64,000 nt of DNA from Pogostemon cablin (Eukaryota; Streptophyta; Magnoliopsida; Lamiales; Lamiaceae): the NCBI GenBank assembly GCA_023678885.1, contig CM042962.1, positions 20,784,336-20,848,335 on the forward strand, in the 5' to 3' direction. Within the stretch, counting starts at the first letter, position 1, and every line of letters starts with the position of its first letter. Below, in pieces: positions 47,588 through 62,500 of this stretch. Position numbers and translations under genes: made by a program. The notes under the pieces were generated by a model. That model ran no database searches. It had not been told where the DNA came from and worked only from the letters and a program-made list of their open reading frames with translations.

Positions 47588-48330
47588 ATGGTACAAGCTT
47601 CCTTGTATTTTTATACTCTGAAAACATATTCTCCAACTATATTCACATGTCTAATAACTAATTTGACCATAAAAATGGTAAGAAAATTCTCACTACAAGG
47701 AGTTCTTGACTTGGCTCACAGAGTAGAATCAGCTCCGCACTGTGAGTGTTTAGTGACTCTATGGTACAAGCTTCCTTGTATTTTTATACTCTGAAAACAT
47801 ATTCTCCAACTATATTCACATGTCTAATAACTAATTTGACCATAAAAATGGCAAGAAAATTCTCACTACAAGGAGTTCTTGACTTGGCTCACAGAGTAGA
47901 ATCAGCTCCGCACTGTGAGTGTTTAGTGACTCTATGGTACAAGCTTCCTTGCATTTTTATACTCAGAAAACATGTTCTTCAACTGTATTCTCATGCCTAA
48001 TAACTAATTTAACCTTAAAATTGGTAAGAAAATGCTCACTTCAAGGAGTTCTTGACATGGCTCATAGAGTAGAATAAGCTCTACACTATGAGATTTTAGT
48101 TATTCTATGGCGGAAACTTTGTAGCATTTTTATAATCTGAAAACATGTTCACCAACTATATACTCATGTTTAATAACTAATTAGATCATAAAAACGGTAA
48201 GAAAATGTTCACTTCAGGGAATTCTTGAATTGGCTCATGGGGTAGAATCAGCTCTACACTGTGAGGTTTTAGTGACTCTATAGCGCAAGCATCCTAGCAC
48301 TTTTATACTCTGAAAATGCTCCCTTAAAGG
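47588..48330. repeat. Hybrid and truncated monomers
   Basis: At 47588 and 47761 a 173-bp monomer is duplicated in tandem. It begins as a G/C type ('ttccttgtatttttatactc') and ends as an A type ('actacaaggag'). At about 48309-48320 a monomer is cut short ('tactctgaaaatgctccctt'), missing about 85 bp. Confidence 0.85.
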
Positions 48331-51300
48331 TGGTCTTGATTTGGCTCACGGAGTAGAATCAACTCTGCACTATGAGTTTTCAGTGACTCTATGGTACAAG
48401 CTTCCTTGTATTTTTATACTCTGAAAACATATTCTCCAACTATATTCACATGTCTAATAACTAATTTGACCATAAAAATGGTAAGAAAATACTCACTTCA
48501 AGGAGTTCTTGACCTGGCTCACAAAGCAGAGTCAGCTATGTACTGTGAGTTTTTAGTAACTCGATGGCGCAACATTCCTAGCATTTTTATACTCTAAAAA
48601 CATGTTCTCAAACTATATTATCATGTCTAATAACTAATTTGACCATAAAATTAGCAAGAAAATGCTCACTTCAAGGAATTCTTGATCTGGCTCATGGAGT
48701 AGAATCAGCTCTACACTGGGAGTTTTTAGTGACTCTTTGCTGCAAGCTTCCAGGCATTTTTATAAGCAGAAAACATGTTCTCCAACTATATTCTCATGTC
48801 TAATCACTAATTTAACCTTAGAATTGGTAAGAAAATGCTCACTTCAAGGAGTTCTTGACATGGCTCACAGAGTAGAATCTGCTCTGCACTGTGAGTTTTT
48901 AGTTATTCAATGGTGGAAACTTTGTAGCATTTTTATAATCTAAAAACATGTTCTCCAACTATATACTCATGTCTAATAACTAATTTGACCATAAAAATGG
49001 TAAGAAAATGTTTACTTCAATGAGTTCTTGAATTGGCTCATCGGGTAGAATCAGCTCTACACGTGAGGTTTTATTGACTCTATAGCGCTGGCATCCTAGC
49101 ACTTTTATACTCTAAAAACATATTCCCCAACTATACTTTCATGTCTAATAAATTATTTGACCATAAAATTGCCAATAAAATGCTCACTTCAAGGAGTTCT
49201 TGATCTGGCTAACGGAGTAGAATGAGCTCTGCACTTTGAGTTTTTTGTGATCTAAGGTGCAAGCTTCCTAGAACTTTTATACTATAAAAACTATTTATCT
49301 AATTGTATTCTCATGTCTAAAAACTAATTTGACCAAAAAAATGACAAGAAAATTCTCACTACAAGGAGTTCTTGACTTGGCTCACAGAGTAGAATCATCT
49401 CCGCACTGTGAGTGTTTAGTGACTCTATGGTGCAAGCTTCCTAGCATTTTTATACTCTGAAAACATGCTCTCCAACTACATTCTCATGTCTAATTACTAA
49501 TTTGACCATAAAAATGGCAAGAAAATGCACCCTTAAAGGTGGTCTTGACTTGGCTCACGGAGTAGAATTAGCTCTGCACTATGAGTTTTTAGCGACTCTA
49601 TGGTACAAGCTTCCTTGCATTTTTATACTCTGAAAACATATTCTCCAACTATATTCACATGTCTAATAACTAATTTGACAATAAAAATGGCTAGAAAATA
49701 CTCACTTCAAGGATTTCTTGACCTGGCTCACAAAGCAGAGTCATCTATGTACTGTGAGTTTTTAGTGACTCGATGGCGCTACCTTCCTAACATTTTTATA
49801 CTCTGAAAACATGTTCTCAAATTATTCCCATGTCTAATAACTAATTTGACCATAAAATTAGCAAGAAAATGCTCACTTCAAGGAATTCTTGACCTGTTCA
49901 CGTAGTAGAATAAGCTCCGCACTGTGAGTTTTTAGTGACTCTTTGCTGCAAGATTCCTTGCATTTTTATACTCAGAAAACATGTTCTCCAACTGTATTCT
50001 CATGCCTAATAACTAATTTAACCTTAAAATTGGTAAGAAAATGCTCACTTCAAGGAGTTCTTGACATGGCTCATAGAGTAGAATAAGCTCTACACTATGA
50101 GATTTTAGTTATTCTATGGCGGAAACTTTGTAGCATTTTTATAATCTGAAAACATGTTCACCAACTATATACTCATGTTTAATAACTAATTAGATCATTA
50201 AAACGGTAAGAAAATGTTCACTTCAGGGAATTCTTGAATTGGCTCATGGGGTAGAATCAGCTCTACACTGTGAGGTTTTAGTGACTCTATAGCGCAAGCA
50301 TCCTAGCACTTTTATTCTCTAAAAACATATTCTCCAACTATACTTTCATGTCTAATAAATAAATTGACCATAAAATTGCCAATTAAATGCTCACTTCAAG
50401 GAGTTCTTGATCTGGCTAATGGAGTAGAATGAGCTCTGCACTTTCAATTTTTTGTGATCTAAGGTGAAAGCTTCCTAGAACTTTTATACCATGAAAACTT
50501 GTTATCCAACTGTATTCTCATGTCTAAAAACTAATTTGACCATAAAAATGGCAAGAAAATTCTCACTACAAGGAGTTCTTGACTTGGCTCACAGAGTAGA
50601 ATCAGCTCCGCACTGTGAGTGTTTAGTGACTCTATGGTACAAGCTTCCTAGAATTTTTATACTCAGAAAACATGCTCTCCAACTATATTCTCATGTCTAA
50701 TTACTAATTTGACCATAAAAATGGCAAGAAAATGCTCCCTTAAAGGTGGTCTTGACTTGGCTCACGGAGTAGAATCAACTCTGCACTATGAGTTTTCAGT
50801 GACTCTATGGTACAAGCTTCCTTGTATTTTTATACTCTGAAAACATATTCTCCAACTATATTCACATGTCTAATAACTAATTTGACCATAAAAATGGTAA
50901 GAAAATACTCACTTCAAGGAGTTCTTGACCTGGCTCACAAAGCAGAGTCAGCTATGTACTGTGAGTTTTTAGTAACTCGATGGCGCAACATTCCTAGCAT
51001 TTTTATACTCTAAAAACATGTTCTCAAACTATATTATCATGTCTAATAACTAATTTGACCATAAAATTAGCAAGAAAATGCTCACTTCATGGAATTCTTG
51101 ATCTGGCTCATGGAGCAGAATCAGCTCCGCACTGGGAGTTTTTAGTGACTCTTTGCTGCAAGCTTCCAGGCATTTTTATACTCAGAAAACATGTTCTCCA
51201 ACTATATTCTCATGTCTAATAACTAATTTAACCTTAAAATTGGAAAGAAAATGCTCACTTTAAGGAGTTCTTGACATGGCTCACAAAGTAGAATTAGCTC

Positions 51301-51700
51301 TGCACTGTGAGTTTTTAGTTATTCAATGGTGGAAACTTTGTAGCATTTTTATAATCTGAAAACATGTTCACCAACTATATACTCATGTTTAATAACTAAT
51401 TAGATCATAAAAACGGTAAGAAAATGTTCACTTCAGGGAATTCTTGAATTGGCTCATGGGGTAGAATCAGCTCTACACTGTGAGGTTTTAGTGACTCTAT
51501 AGCGCAAGCATCCTAGCACTTTTATTCTCTAAAAACATATTCTCCAACTATACTTTCATGTCTAATAAATAATTTGACCATAAAATTGCCAATAAAATGC
51601 TCACTTCAAGGAGTTCTTGATCTGGCTAATGGAGTAGAATGAGCTCTGCACTTTGAGTTTTTTGTGATCTAAGGTGAAAGCTTCCTAGAACTTTTATACC

Positions 51701-54090
51701 ATGAAAACTTGTTATCCAACTGTATTCTCATGTCTAAAAACTAATTTGACCATAAAAATGGCAAGAAAATTCTCACTACAAAGAGTTCTTGACTTGGCTC
51801 ACAGAGTAGAATCAGCTCCGCACTGTGAGTGTTTAGTGACTCTATGGTACAAGCTTCCTAGCATTTTTATACTCAGAAAACATGCTCTCCAACTATATTC
51901 TCATGTCTAATTACTAATTTGACCATAAAAATGGCAAGAAAATGCTCCCTTAAAGGTGGTCTTGACTTGGCTAACGGAGTAGAATTAGCTCTGCACTATG
52001 AGTTTTCAGTGACTCTATGGTACAAGCTTCCTTGCATTTTTATACTCTGAAAACATATTCTCCAACTATATTCACATGTCTTATAACTTATTTGACAATA
52101 GAAATGGCTAGAAAATACTCACTTCAAAGAGTTCTGGCTCACTAAGCAGAGTCAGCTATGTACTGTGAGTTTTTAGTGACTCGATGACGCTACCTTCCTA
52201 ACATTTTTATACTCTGAAAACATGTTCTCAAACTATTCTCATGTCTAATAACTAATTTGACCATAAAATTCGCAAGAAAATGCTCACTTCAAGGAATTCT
52301 TGATCTGTTCACGGAGTAGAATAAGCTCCGCACTGTGAGTTTTTAGTGACTCTTTGCTGCAAGCTTCCTAGCATTTTTATACTCAGAAAACATGTTATCC
52401 AACTGTATTCTCTTGCCTAATAACTAATTTAACCTTAAAATTGGTAAGAAAATGCTCACTTCAAGGAGTTCCTGACATGGCTCACAGAGTAGAATCAGCT
52501 CTACACTATGAGTTTTTAGTTATTCTATGGCGGAGATTTTGTAGCATTTTTATAATCCGAAAACATGTTCTCCAACTATATACTCTTGTTTAATAACCAA
52601 TTAGATCATAAAAACGGTAAGAAAATGTTCACTTCAAGGAATTCTTGAATTGGCTCATGGGGTAGAATCAGCTCTACACTGTGAGGTTTTAGTGACTCTA
52701 TAGCGCAAGCATCCTAGCACTTTTATTCTCTAAAAACATATTCTCCAACTATACTTTCATGTCTAATAAATAATTTGACCATAAAATTGCCAATAAAATG
52801 CTCACTTCAAGGAGTTCTTGATCTGGCTAATGGAGTAGAATGAGCTCTGCACTTTGAGTTTTTTGTGATCTAAGGTGAAAGCTTCCTAGAACTTTTATAC
52901 CATGAAAACTTGTTATCCAACTGTATTCTCATGTCTAAAAACTAATTTGACCATAAAAATGGCAAGAAAATTCTCACTACAAAGAGTTCTTGACTTGGCT
53001 CACAGAGTAGAATCAGCTCCGCACTGTGAGTGTTTAGTGACTCTATGGTACAAGCTTCCTAGCATTTTTATACTCAGAAAATATGCTCTCCAACTATATT
53101 CTCATGTCTAATTACTAATTTGACCATAAAAATGGCAAGAAAATGCTCCCTTAAAGGTGGTCTTGACTTGGCTAACGGAGTAGAATTAGCTCTGCACTAT
53201 GAGTTTTCAGTGACTCTATGGTACAAGCTTCCTTGCATTTTTATACTCTGAAAACATATTCTCCAACTATATTCACATGTCTTATAACTTATTTGACAAT
53301 AGAAATGGCTAGAAAATACTCACTTCAAAGAGTTCTGGCTCACTAAGCAGAGTCAGCTATGTACTGTGAGTTTTTAGTGACTCGATGACGCTACCTTCCT
53401 AACATTTTTATACTCTGAAAACATGTTCTCAAACTATTCTCATGTCTAATAACTAATTTGACCATAAAATTCGCAAGAAAATGCTCACTTCAAGGAATTC
53501 TTGATCTGTTCACGGAGTAGAATAAGCTCCGCACTGTGAGTTTTTAGTGACTCTTTGCTGCAAGCTTCCTAGCATTTTTATACTCAGAAAACATGTTATC
53601 CAACTGTATTCTCTTGCCTAATAACTAATTTAACCTTAAAATTGGTAAGAAAATGCTCACTTCAAGGAGTTCCTGACATGGCTCACAGAGTAGAATCAGC
53701 TCTACACTATGAGTTTTTAGTTATTCTATGGCGGAGATTTTGTAGCATTTTTATAATCCGAAAACATGTTCTCCAACTATATACTCTTGTTTAATAACCA
53801 ATTAGACCATAAAAACGGTAAGAAAATGTTCACTTCAAGGAATTCTTGAATTGGCTCATGGGGTAGAATCAGCTCTACACTGTGAGGTTTTAGTGACTCT
53901 ATAGCGCAAGCATCCTAGCACTTTTATTCTCTAAAAACATATTCTCCAACTATACTTTCATGTCTAATAAATAATTTGACCATAAAATGCTCACTTCAAG
54001 GAGTTCTTGATCTAGCTAATGGAGTAGAATGAGCTCTGCACTTTGAGTTTTTTGTGATCTAAGGTGCAAGCTTCCTAGAACTTTTATACT
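51701..54090. repeat. Recent tandem duplication of a 7-monomer unit (1,201 bp)
   Basis: Units 51701-52901 and 52902-54090 share a distinctive damaged G monomer ('cttcaaagagttctggctca', with 'cttgacc' lost) at 52124 and 53325. The second unit has an extra 13-bp loss at about 53985 ('accataaaatgctcac'). Confidence 0.9.
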
Positions 54091-55441
54091 ATGAAAACTT
54101 GTTATCCAACTGTATTCCCATGTCTAAAAACTAATTTGACCATAAAAATAGCAAGAAAATTCTCACTACAAGGAGTTCTTGACTTGTCTCATAGAGTAGA
54201 ATCAGCTCCGCACTGTGAGTGTTTAGTGACACTATGGCGCAAGCTTCTTAGCATTTTTATACTATGAAAACATATTCTCCAATTATATTGTCTTGTCTAA
54301 TAACTAATTTGACCATAAAAATGGTAAGAAAATACTCACTTCAAGGAGTTCTTGACCTGGCTCACAAAGCAGAGTCAGCTATGTACTGTGAGTTTTTAGT
54401 AACTTGATGGCGCAACATTCCTAGCGTTTTTATACTCTAAAAACATGTTCTCAAACTATATTATCATGTCTAATAACTAATTTGACCATAAAATTAGCAA
54501 GAAAATGCTCACTTCAAGGAATTCTTGATCTGGCTCATGGAGTAGAATCAGCTCCGCACTGTGAGTTTTTAGTGACTCTTTGCTGCAAGCTTCCAGGCAT
54601 TTTTATACTCTGAAAACATGTTCTCCAACTAAATTCTCATGTCTAAAAACTAATTTAACCTTAAAATTGGTAAGAAAATGCTCACTTCAAGGAGTTCTTG
54701 ACATGGCTCACTGAGTAGAATCAGCTATGCACTATGAGTTTTTAGTTATTCTATGGCGGAAACTTTGTAGCATTTTTATAATCTGAAAACATGTTCACCA
54801 ACTATATACTCATGTTTAATAACTAATTTGACCATAAAAATGGTAAGAAAATGTTTACTTCAATGAGTTCTTGAATTGGATCATCGGGTAGAATCAGCTG
54901 TACACGTGAGGTTTTATTGACTCTATAGCGCAGGCATCCTAGCACTTTTATACTCTAAAAACATATTCCCCAACTATACTTTCATGTCTAATAAATAATT
55001 TGACCATAAAATTGCCAATAAAATGCTCACTTCAAGGAGTTCTTGATCTGGCTAACGGAGTAGAATGAGCTCTGCACTTTGAGTTTTTTATGATCTAAGG
55101 TGCAAGCATCCTAGAACTTTTATACTATGAAAACTTGTTATCTAATTGTATTCTCATGTCTAAAACTAATTTGACCATAAAAATGGCAAGAAAATTCTCA
55201 CTACAAGGAGTTCTTGACTTGGCTCACAGAGTAGAATCAGCTCCGCACTGTGAGTGTTTAGTGACTCTATGGTGCAAGCTTCCTATCATTTTTATACTCT
55301 GAAAACATGCTCTCCAACTATATTCTCATGTCTAATTACTAATTTGACCATAAAAATGGCAAGAAAATGCTCCCTTAAAGGTGGTCTTGACTTTGCTCAC
55401 GAAGTATAATTAACTCTGCACTATGAGTTTTCAGTGACTCT

Positions 55442-58400
55442 ATGGTACAAGATTCCTTGCATTTTTATAGTCTGAAAACATATTCTCCAACTATATTCAC
55501 ATGTCTTATAACTAATTTGACAATAGAAATGTCTAGAAAATACTCACTTCAAGGAGTTCTTGACCTGGCTCACGAAGCAGAGTCTTCTATGTACTGTGAG
55601 TTTTTAGTGACTCGATGGCGCTACCTTCCTAACATTTTTATACTCTGAAAACATGTTCTCAAACTATTCCCATGTCTAATAACTAATTTGACCATAAAAT
55701 TAGCAAGAAAATGCTCACTTCAAGGAATTCTTGTCCTGTTCACGGAGTAGAATAAGCTCCGCAGTGTGAGTTTTTAGTGACTCTTTGCTGCAAGCTTCCT
55801 TGCATTTTTATACTCAGAGAACATGTTCTGCAATTGTATTCTCATGCCTAATAACTAATTTAACCTTAAAATTGGTAAGAAAATGCTCACTTCAAGGAGT
55901 TCTTGGCATGGCTCATAGAGTAGAATAAGCTCTACACTATGAGTTTTTAGTTATTCTATGGCGGAAACTTTGTAGCATTTTTATAATCTGAAAACATGTT
56001 CACCAACTATATACTCATGTTTAATAACTAATTAGACCATAAAAACGGTAAGAAAATGTTCACTTCAAGGAATTCTTGAATTGGCTCATGGGGTAGAATC
56101 AGCTCTACACTGTGAGGTTTTAGTGACTCTATAGCGCAAGCATCCTAGCACTTTTATTCTCTAAAAACATATTCTCCAACTATACTCTCATGTCTAATAA
56201 ATAATTTGACCATAAAATTGCCAATAAAATGCTCACTTCAAGGAGTTCTTGATCTAGCTAATGGAGTAGAATGAGCACTGCACTTTGAATTTTTTTGTGA
56301 TCTAAGGTGCAAGCTTCCTAGAACTTTTATACTATGAAAACTTGTTATCCAACTGTATTCTCATGTCTAAAAACTAATTTGACCATAAAAATGGCAAGAA
56401 AATTATCACTACAAGGAGTTCTTGACTTGTCTCATAGAGTAGAATCAGCTCCGCACTGTGAGTGTTTAGTGAAACTATGGCGCAAGTTTCTTAGCATTTT
56501 TATACTCAGAAAACATGTTCTCCGACTATATTCTCATGTCTAATTACTAATTTGACCATAAAAATGGCAAGAAAATGCTCCCTTCAAGGTGGTCTTGACT
56601 TGGCTCACGTAGTAGAATCAACTCTGCACTATGAGTTTTCAGTGACTCTATGTTACAAGCTTCCTAGCATTTTTATACTATGAAAACATATTCTCCAATT
56701 ATATTGTCTTGTCTTATAACTAATTTGACCATAAAAATGGTAAGAAAATACTCACTTCAAGGAGTTCTTGACCTGGCTCACAAAGCAGAGTCAGCTATGT
56801 ACTGTGAGTTTTTAGTAACTTGATGGCGCAACATTCCTAGCGTTTTTATACTCTAAAAACATGTTCTCAAACTCTATTATCATGTCTAATAACTAATTTG
56901 ACCATAAAATTAGCAAGAAAATGCTCACTTCAAGGAATTCTTGATCTGGCTCATGGAGTAGAATCAGCTCCGCACTGTGAGTTTTTAGTGACTCTTTGCT
57001 GCAAGCTTCCAGGCATTTTTATACTCTGAAAACATGTTCTCCAACTATATTATTATGTCTAATAACTAATTTAACCTTAAAATTGGTAAGAAAATGCTCA
57101 CTTCAAGGAGTTCTTGACATGGCTCACAGAGTAGAATCAGCTCCGCACTGTGAGTTTTTAGTTATTCAATGGTGGAAACTTTGTAGCATTTTTATAATCT
57201 AAAAACATGTTCTCCAACTATATACTCATGTCTAATAACTAAATTTGACCATAAAAATGGCAAGAAAATTCTCACTACAAGTAGTTCTTGACTTGGCTCA
57301 CAGAGTAGAATCAGCTCCGCACTGTGAGTGTTTAGTGACTCTATGGTGCAAGCTTCCTATCATTTTTATACTCTGAAAACATGCTCTCCAACTATATTCT
57401 CATGTCTAATTACTAATTTGACCATAAATATGGCAATAAAATGCTCCCTTAAAGGTGGTCTTGACTTGGCTCACGAAGTATAATTAGCTATGCACTATGA
57501 GTTTTCAGTGACTCTATGGTACAAGCTTCCTTGCATTTTTATAGTCTGAAAACATATTCTCCAACTATATTCACATGTATTATAACTAATTTGACAATAG
57601 AAATGGCTCGAAAATACTCACTTCAAGTAGTTCTTGACCTGGCTCACAAAGCAGAGTCTTCTATGTACTGTGAGTTTTTAGTGACTCGATGGCGCTACCT
57701 TCCTAACATTTTTATACTCTGAAAACATGTTCTCAAACTATTCTCATGTCTAATAAATAATTTGACCATAAAATTAGCAAGAAAATGCTCACTTCAAGGA
57801 ATTCTTGTCCTGTTTACGGAGTAGAATAAGCTCCGCACTGTGTGTTTTTAGTGACTCTTTGCTGCAAGCTTCCTTGCATTTTTATACTCAGAAAACATGT
57901 TCTCCAACTGTATTCTCATGCCTAATAACTAATTTAACCTTAAAATTGGTAAGAAAATGCTCACTTCAAGGAGTTCTTGGCATGACTCATAGAGTAGAAT
58001 AAGCTCTACACAATGAGTTTTTAGTTATTCTATGGCGAAAACTTTGTAGCATTTTTATAATCTGAAAACATGTTAACCAACAATATACTCATGTTTAATA
58101 ACTAATTAGACCATAAAAACGGTAAGAAAATGTTCACTTCAAGGAATTCTTGAATTGGCTCATGGGGCAGAATCAGCTCTACACTGTGAGGTTTTATTGA
58201 CTCTATAGCGCAAGCATCCTAGCACTTTTATTCTCTAAAAACATATTCTCCAACTATACTCTCATGTCTAATAAATAATTTGACCATAAAATTGCCAATA
58301 AAATGCTCACTTCAAGGAGTTCTTGATCTAGCTAATGGAGTAGAATGAGCTCTGCACTTTGAATTTTTTTGTGACCTAAGGTGCAAGCTTCCTAGAACTT

Positions 58401-59580
58401 TTATACTATGAAAACTTGTTATCCAACTGTATTCTCATGTCTAAAAACTAATTTGACCATAAAAATGGCAAGAAAATTATCACTACAAGGAGTTCTTGAC
58501 TTGTCTCATAGAGTAGAATTAGCTCCGCACTGTGAGTGTTTAGTGACACTATGGCGCAAGTTTCTTAGCATTTTTATACTCAGAAAACATGTTCTCCGAC
58601 TATATTCTCATGTCTAATTACTAATTTGACCATAAAAATGGCAAGAAAATGCTCCCTTCAAGGTGGTCTTGACTTGGCTCACGGAGTATAATCAACTCTG
58701 CACTATGAGTTTTCAGTGACTCTATGGTACAAGCTTCCTAGCATTTTTATACTATGAAAACATATTCTCCAATTATATTGTCTTGTCTAATAACTAATTT
58801 GACCATAAAAATGGTAAGAAAATACTCACTTCAAGGAGTTCTTGACCTGGCTCACAAAGCAGAGTCAGCTATGTACTGTGAGTTTTTAGTAACTTGATGG
58901 CGCAACATTCCTAGCGTTTTTATACTCTAAAAACATGTTCTCAAACTCTATTATCATGTCTAATAACTAATTTGACCATAAAATTAGCAAGAAAATGATC
59001 ACTTCAAGGAATTCTTGATCTGGCTCATGGAGTAGAATCAGCTCCGCACTGTGAGTTTTTAGTGACTCTTTGCTGCAAGCTTCCAGGCATTTTTATACTC
59101 TGAAAACATGTTATCCAACTATATTCTCATGTCTAATAACTAATTTAACCTTAAAATTGGTAAGAAAATGCTCACTTCAAGGAGTTCTTGACATGGCTCA
59201 CAGAGTAGAATCAGCTCCGCACTGTGAGTTTTTAGTTATTCAATGGTGGAAACTTTGTAGCATTTTTATAATCTAAAAACATGTTCTCCAACTATATACT
59301 CATGTCTAATAACTAAATTGACCATAAAAATGGTAAAAAAATGTTTACTTCAAGGAGTTCTTGAATTGGCTCATCGGGTAGAATCAGCACTACACGTGAT
59401 GTTTTATTGACTCTATAGCGCAGACATCCTAGCACTTTTATACTCTAAAAACATATTCCCCAACTATACTTTCATGTCTAATAAATAATTTGACCATAAA
59501 ATTGCCAATAAAATGCTCACTTCAAGGAGTTCTTGATTTGGCTCACGGAGTAGAATGAGCTCTGCACTTTGAGTTTTTTG
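55442..59580. repeat. Higher-order repeat, 12 monomers, 2,074 bp
   Basis: Three independent anchors, 55442/57516, 56334/58408 and 56996/59070, are each exactly 2,074 bp apart. The unit is A B C D, an I-like type, a J/A hybrid, then F G H I J K. A truncated monomer at about 59580-59590 ('gtgatcaaaggagttcttga') ends the second copy. Confidence 0.9.
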
Positions 59581-62500
59581 TGATCAAAGGAGTTCTTGAC
59601 CTGGCTCATAGAGTAGAATCAGCTCATCACTGTGAGTGTTTAGTGACTCTATGGTGCAAGCTTCCTAGCATTTTTATACTCTGAAAACATGCTCTCCAAC
59701 TATATTCTCATGTCTAATTACTAATTTGACCATAAAAAAGCAAGAAAATGCTCCCTTAAAGGTGGTCTTGACTTGGCTCACGAAGTAGAATTAGCTCTGC
59801 ACTATGAGTTTTCAGTGACTCTATGGTACAAGCTTCCTTGCATTTTTATACTCTGAAAACATATTCTCCAACTATATTCACATGTCTAATAACTAATTTG
59901 ACAATAAAAATGGCTTGAAAATACTCACTTCAAGGAGTTCTTGACCTGGCTCACAAAGCAGAGTCAGTTATGTACTGTGAGTTTTTAGTGACTCGATGGC
60001 GCTACGTTCCTAACATTTTTATACTCTAAAAACATGTTCTCAAACTATTCTCATGTCTAATAATTAATTTGACCATAAAATTAGCAAGAAAATGCTCACT
60101 TCAAGGAATTCATGACCTGGCTCACGGAGTAGAATCAGCTACGCACTGTGAGTTTTTAGTGACTCTTTCCTGCAAGCTTCCTTGCATTTTTATAATCAGA
60201 AAACATGTTCTCCAACTATATTCTCATGCCTAATAACTAATTTAACCTTAAAATTGTAAAGAAAATGCTCACTTCAAGGAGTTCTTGACATGGCTCACAG
60301 AGTACAATCAGCTCTACACTATGAGTTTTTAGTTATTCTATGGCAGAAACTTTGTAGCATTTTTATAATCTGAAAACATGTTCTCCAGCTATATACTCAT
60401 GTTTAATAACTAATTAGACCATAAAAACGGTAAGAAAATGTTCACTTCAAGGAATTCTTGAATTGGCTCATGGGGTAGAATCAGCTCTACACTGTGAGGT
60501 TTTAGTGACTCTATAGCGCAAGCATCCTAGCACTTTTATTCTCTAAAAACATATTCTCCAACTAAACTTTCATGTCTAATAAATAATTTGACCATAAAAT
60601 TGCCAATAAAATGCTCACTTCAAGGAGTTCTTGATCTAGCTAATGGAGTAGAATGAGCTCTGCACTTTGAGTTTTTTGTGATCTAAGGTGCAAGCTTCCT
60701 ACAACTTTTATACTATGAAAACTTGTTATCCAACTGTATTCTAATGTCTAAAAACTAATTTGACCATACAAATGGCAAGAAAATTCTCGCTACAAGGAGT
60801 TATTGACTTGTCTCACAGAGTATAATCAGCTCCGCACTGTGAGTGTTTAGTGACAATATGGCGCAAGCTTCTTAGCATTTTTATACTCATAAAACATGTT
60901 CTCCGACTATGTTCTCATGTCTAATTACTAATCTGACTATAAAAATGGCAAGAAAATGCTCCCTTCAAGGTGGTTTTGACTTGGCTCACGGAGTAGAATC
61001 AACTCTGCACTATGAGTTTTCAGTGACTCTATGGTACAAACTTCCTAGCATTTTTATACTCTGAAAACATATTCTCCGACTATATTCTCTTGTCTAATAA
61101 CTAATTTGACCATAAAAATGGTAAGAAAATACTCACTTCAAGGAGTTCTTGACCTAGCTCACAAAGCAAAGTCAGCTATGTACTGTGAGTTTTTTGTGAC
61201 TCGATGTCGCTACCTTCCTAACATTTTTATACTGTGAAAACATGTTCTCAAACTATTCTCATGTCCAATAACTAATTTGACCATAAAATTAGCAAGAAAA
61301 TGCTCACTTCAAGGAATTCTTGACCTGGATCACGGAGTAGAATCAGCTTCGCACTGTGAGTTTTTAGTGACTCTTTCTTGCAATCTTCCTTGCATTTTTA
61401 TACTCAGAAATTATGTTGTCCAACTATATTCTCATGCCTAATAACTAATTTAACCTTAAAATTGGTAAGAAAATGCTCACTTCAAGGAGTTCTAGACATG
61501 GCTCACAGAGTAGAATCAACTCTATACTATGAGTTTTTAGTTATTCTATGGCGGAAACTTTGTAGCATTTTTATAATCTAAAAACATGTTCTCCAACTAT
61601 ATACTCATGTATAATAACAAATTTGACCATAAAAATGGTAAGAAAATGTTTACTTCAAGGAGTTCTTGAATTGGCTCATCGGGTAGAATCAGCTCTACAC
61701 GTGAGGTTTTATTGACTCAATATCGCAGGCATCCTAGCACTTTTATACTCAAATCATATTCCCCAACTATACTTTCATGTCTAATAAATAATTTCATCAT
61801 AAAATTGCCAATAAAATGCTCACTTCAAGGAGTTCTTGATCTGGCTAACGGAGTAGAATGAGCTCTGCACTTTGAGTTTTTTTTTATCTATGGTGCAAGC
61901 TTCCTAGAACTTTTATACTATGAAAACTTGTTATCTAATTGTATTCTCATGTCTAAAAACTAATTTGACCATAAAAATGGCAAAAAAATTCTCACTACAA
62001 GGAGTTCTTGACTTGGCTCATAGAGTAGAATCAGCTCCGCACTGTGAGTGTTTAGTGACTCTATGGTGCAAGCTTCCTAGCATTTTTATACTCTGAAAAC
62101 ATGCTCTCCAACTATATTCTCATGTCTAATTACTAATTTGACCATAAAAATGGCAAGAAAATGCTCTCTTAAAGGTGGTCTTGACTTGGCTCACGGAGTA
62201 GAATTAGCTCTACACTATGAGTTTTCAGTGACTCTATGGTACAAGCTTCCTTGCATTTTTATACTCTGAAAACATATTCTCCAACTATATTCACATGTCT
62301 AATAACTAATTTGACAATAATAATGCCTAGAAAATACTCACTTCAAGAAGTTCTTGACCTGGCTCACAAAGCAGAGTCAGCTATGTACTGTGAGTTTTTA
62401 GTGACTCGATGGCGCTACCTTCCTAACATTTTTATACTCTAAAAACATATTATCCAACTATATTCTCATGTCTAATAACTAATTTGACCACAAAATTGGC

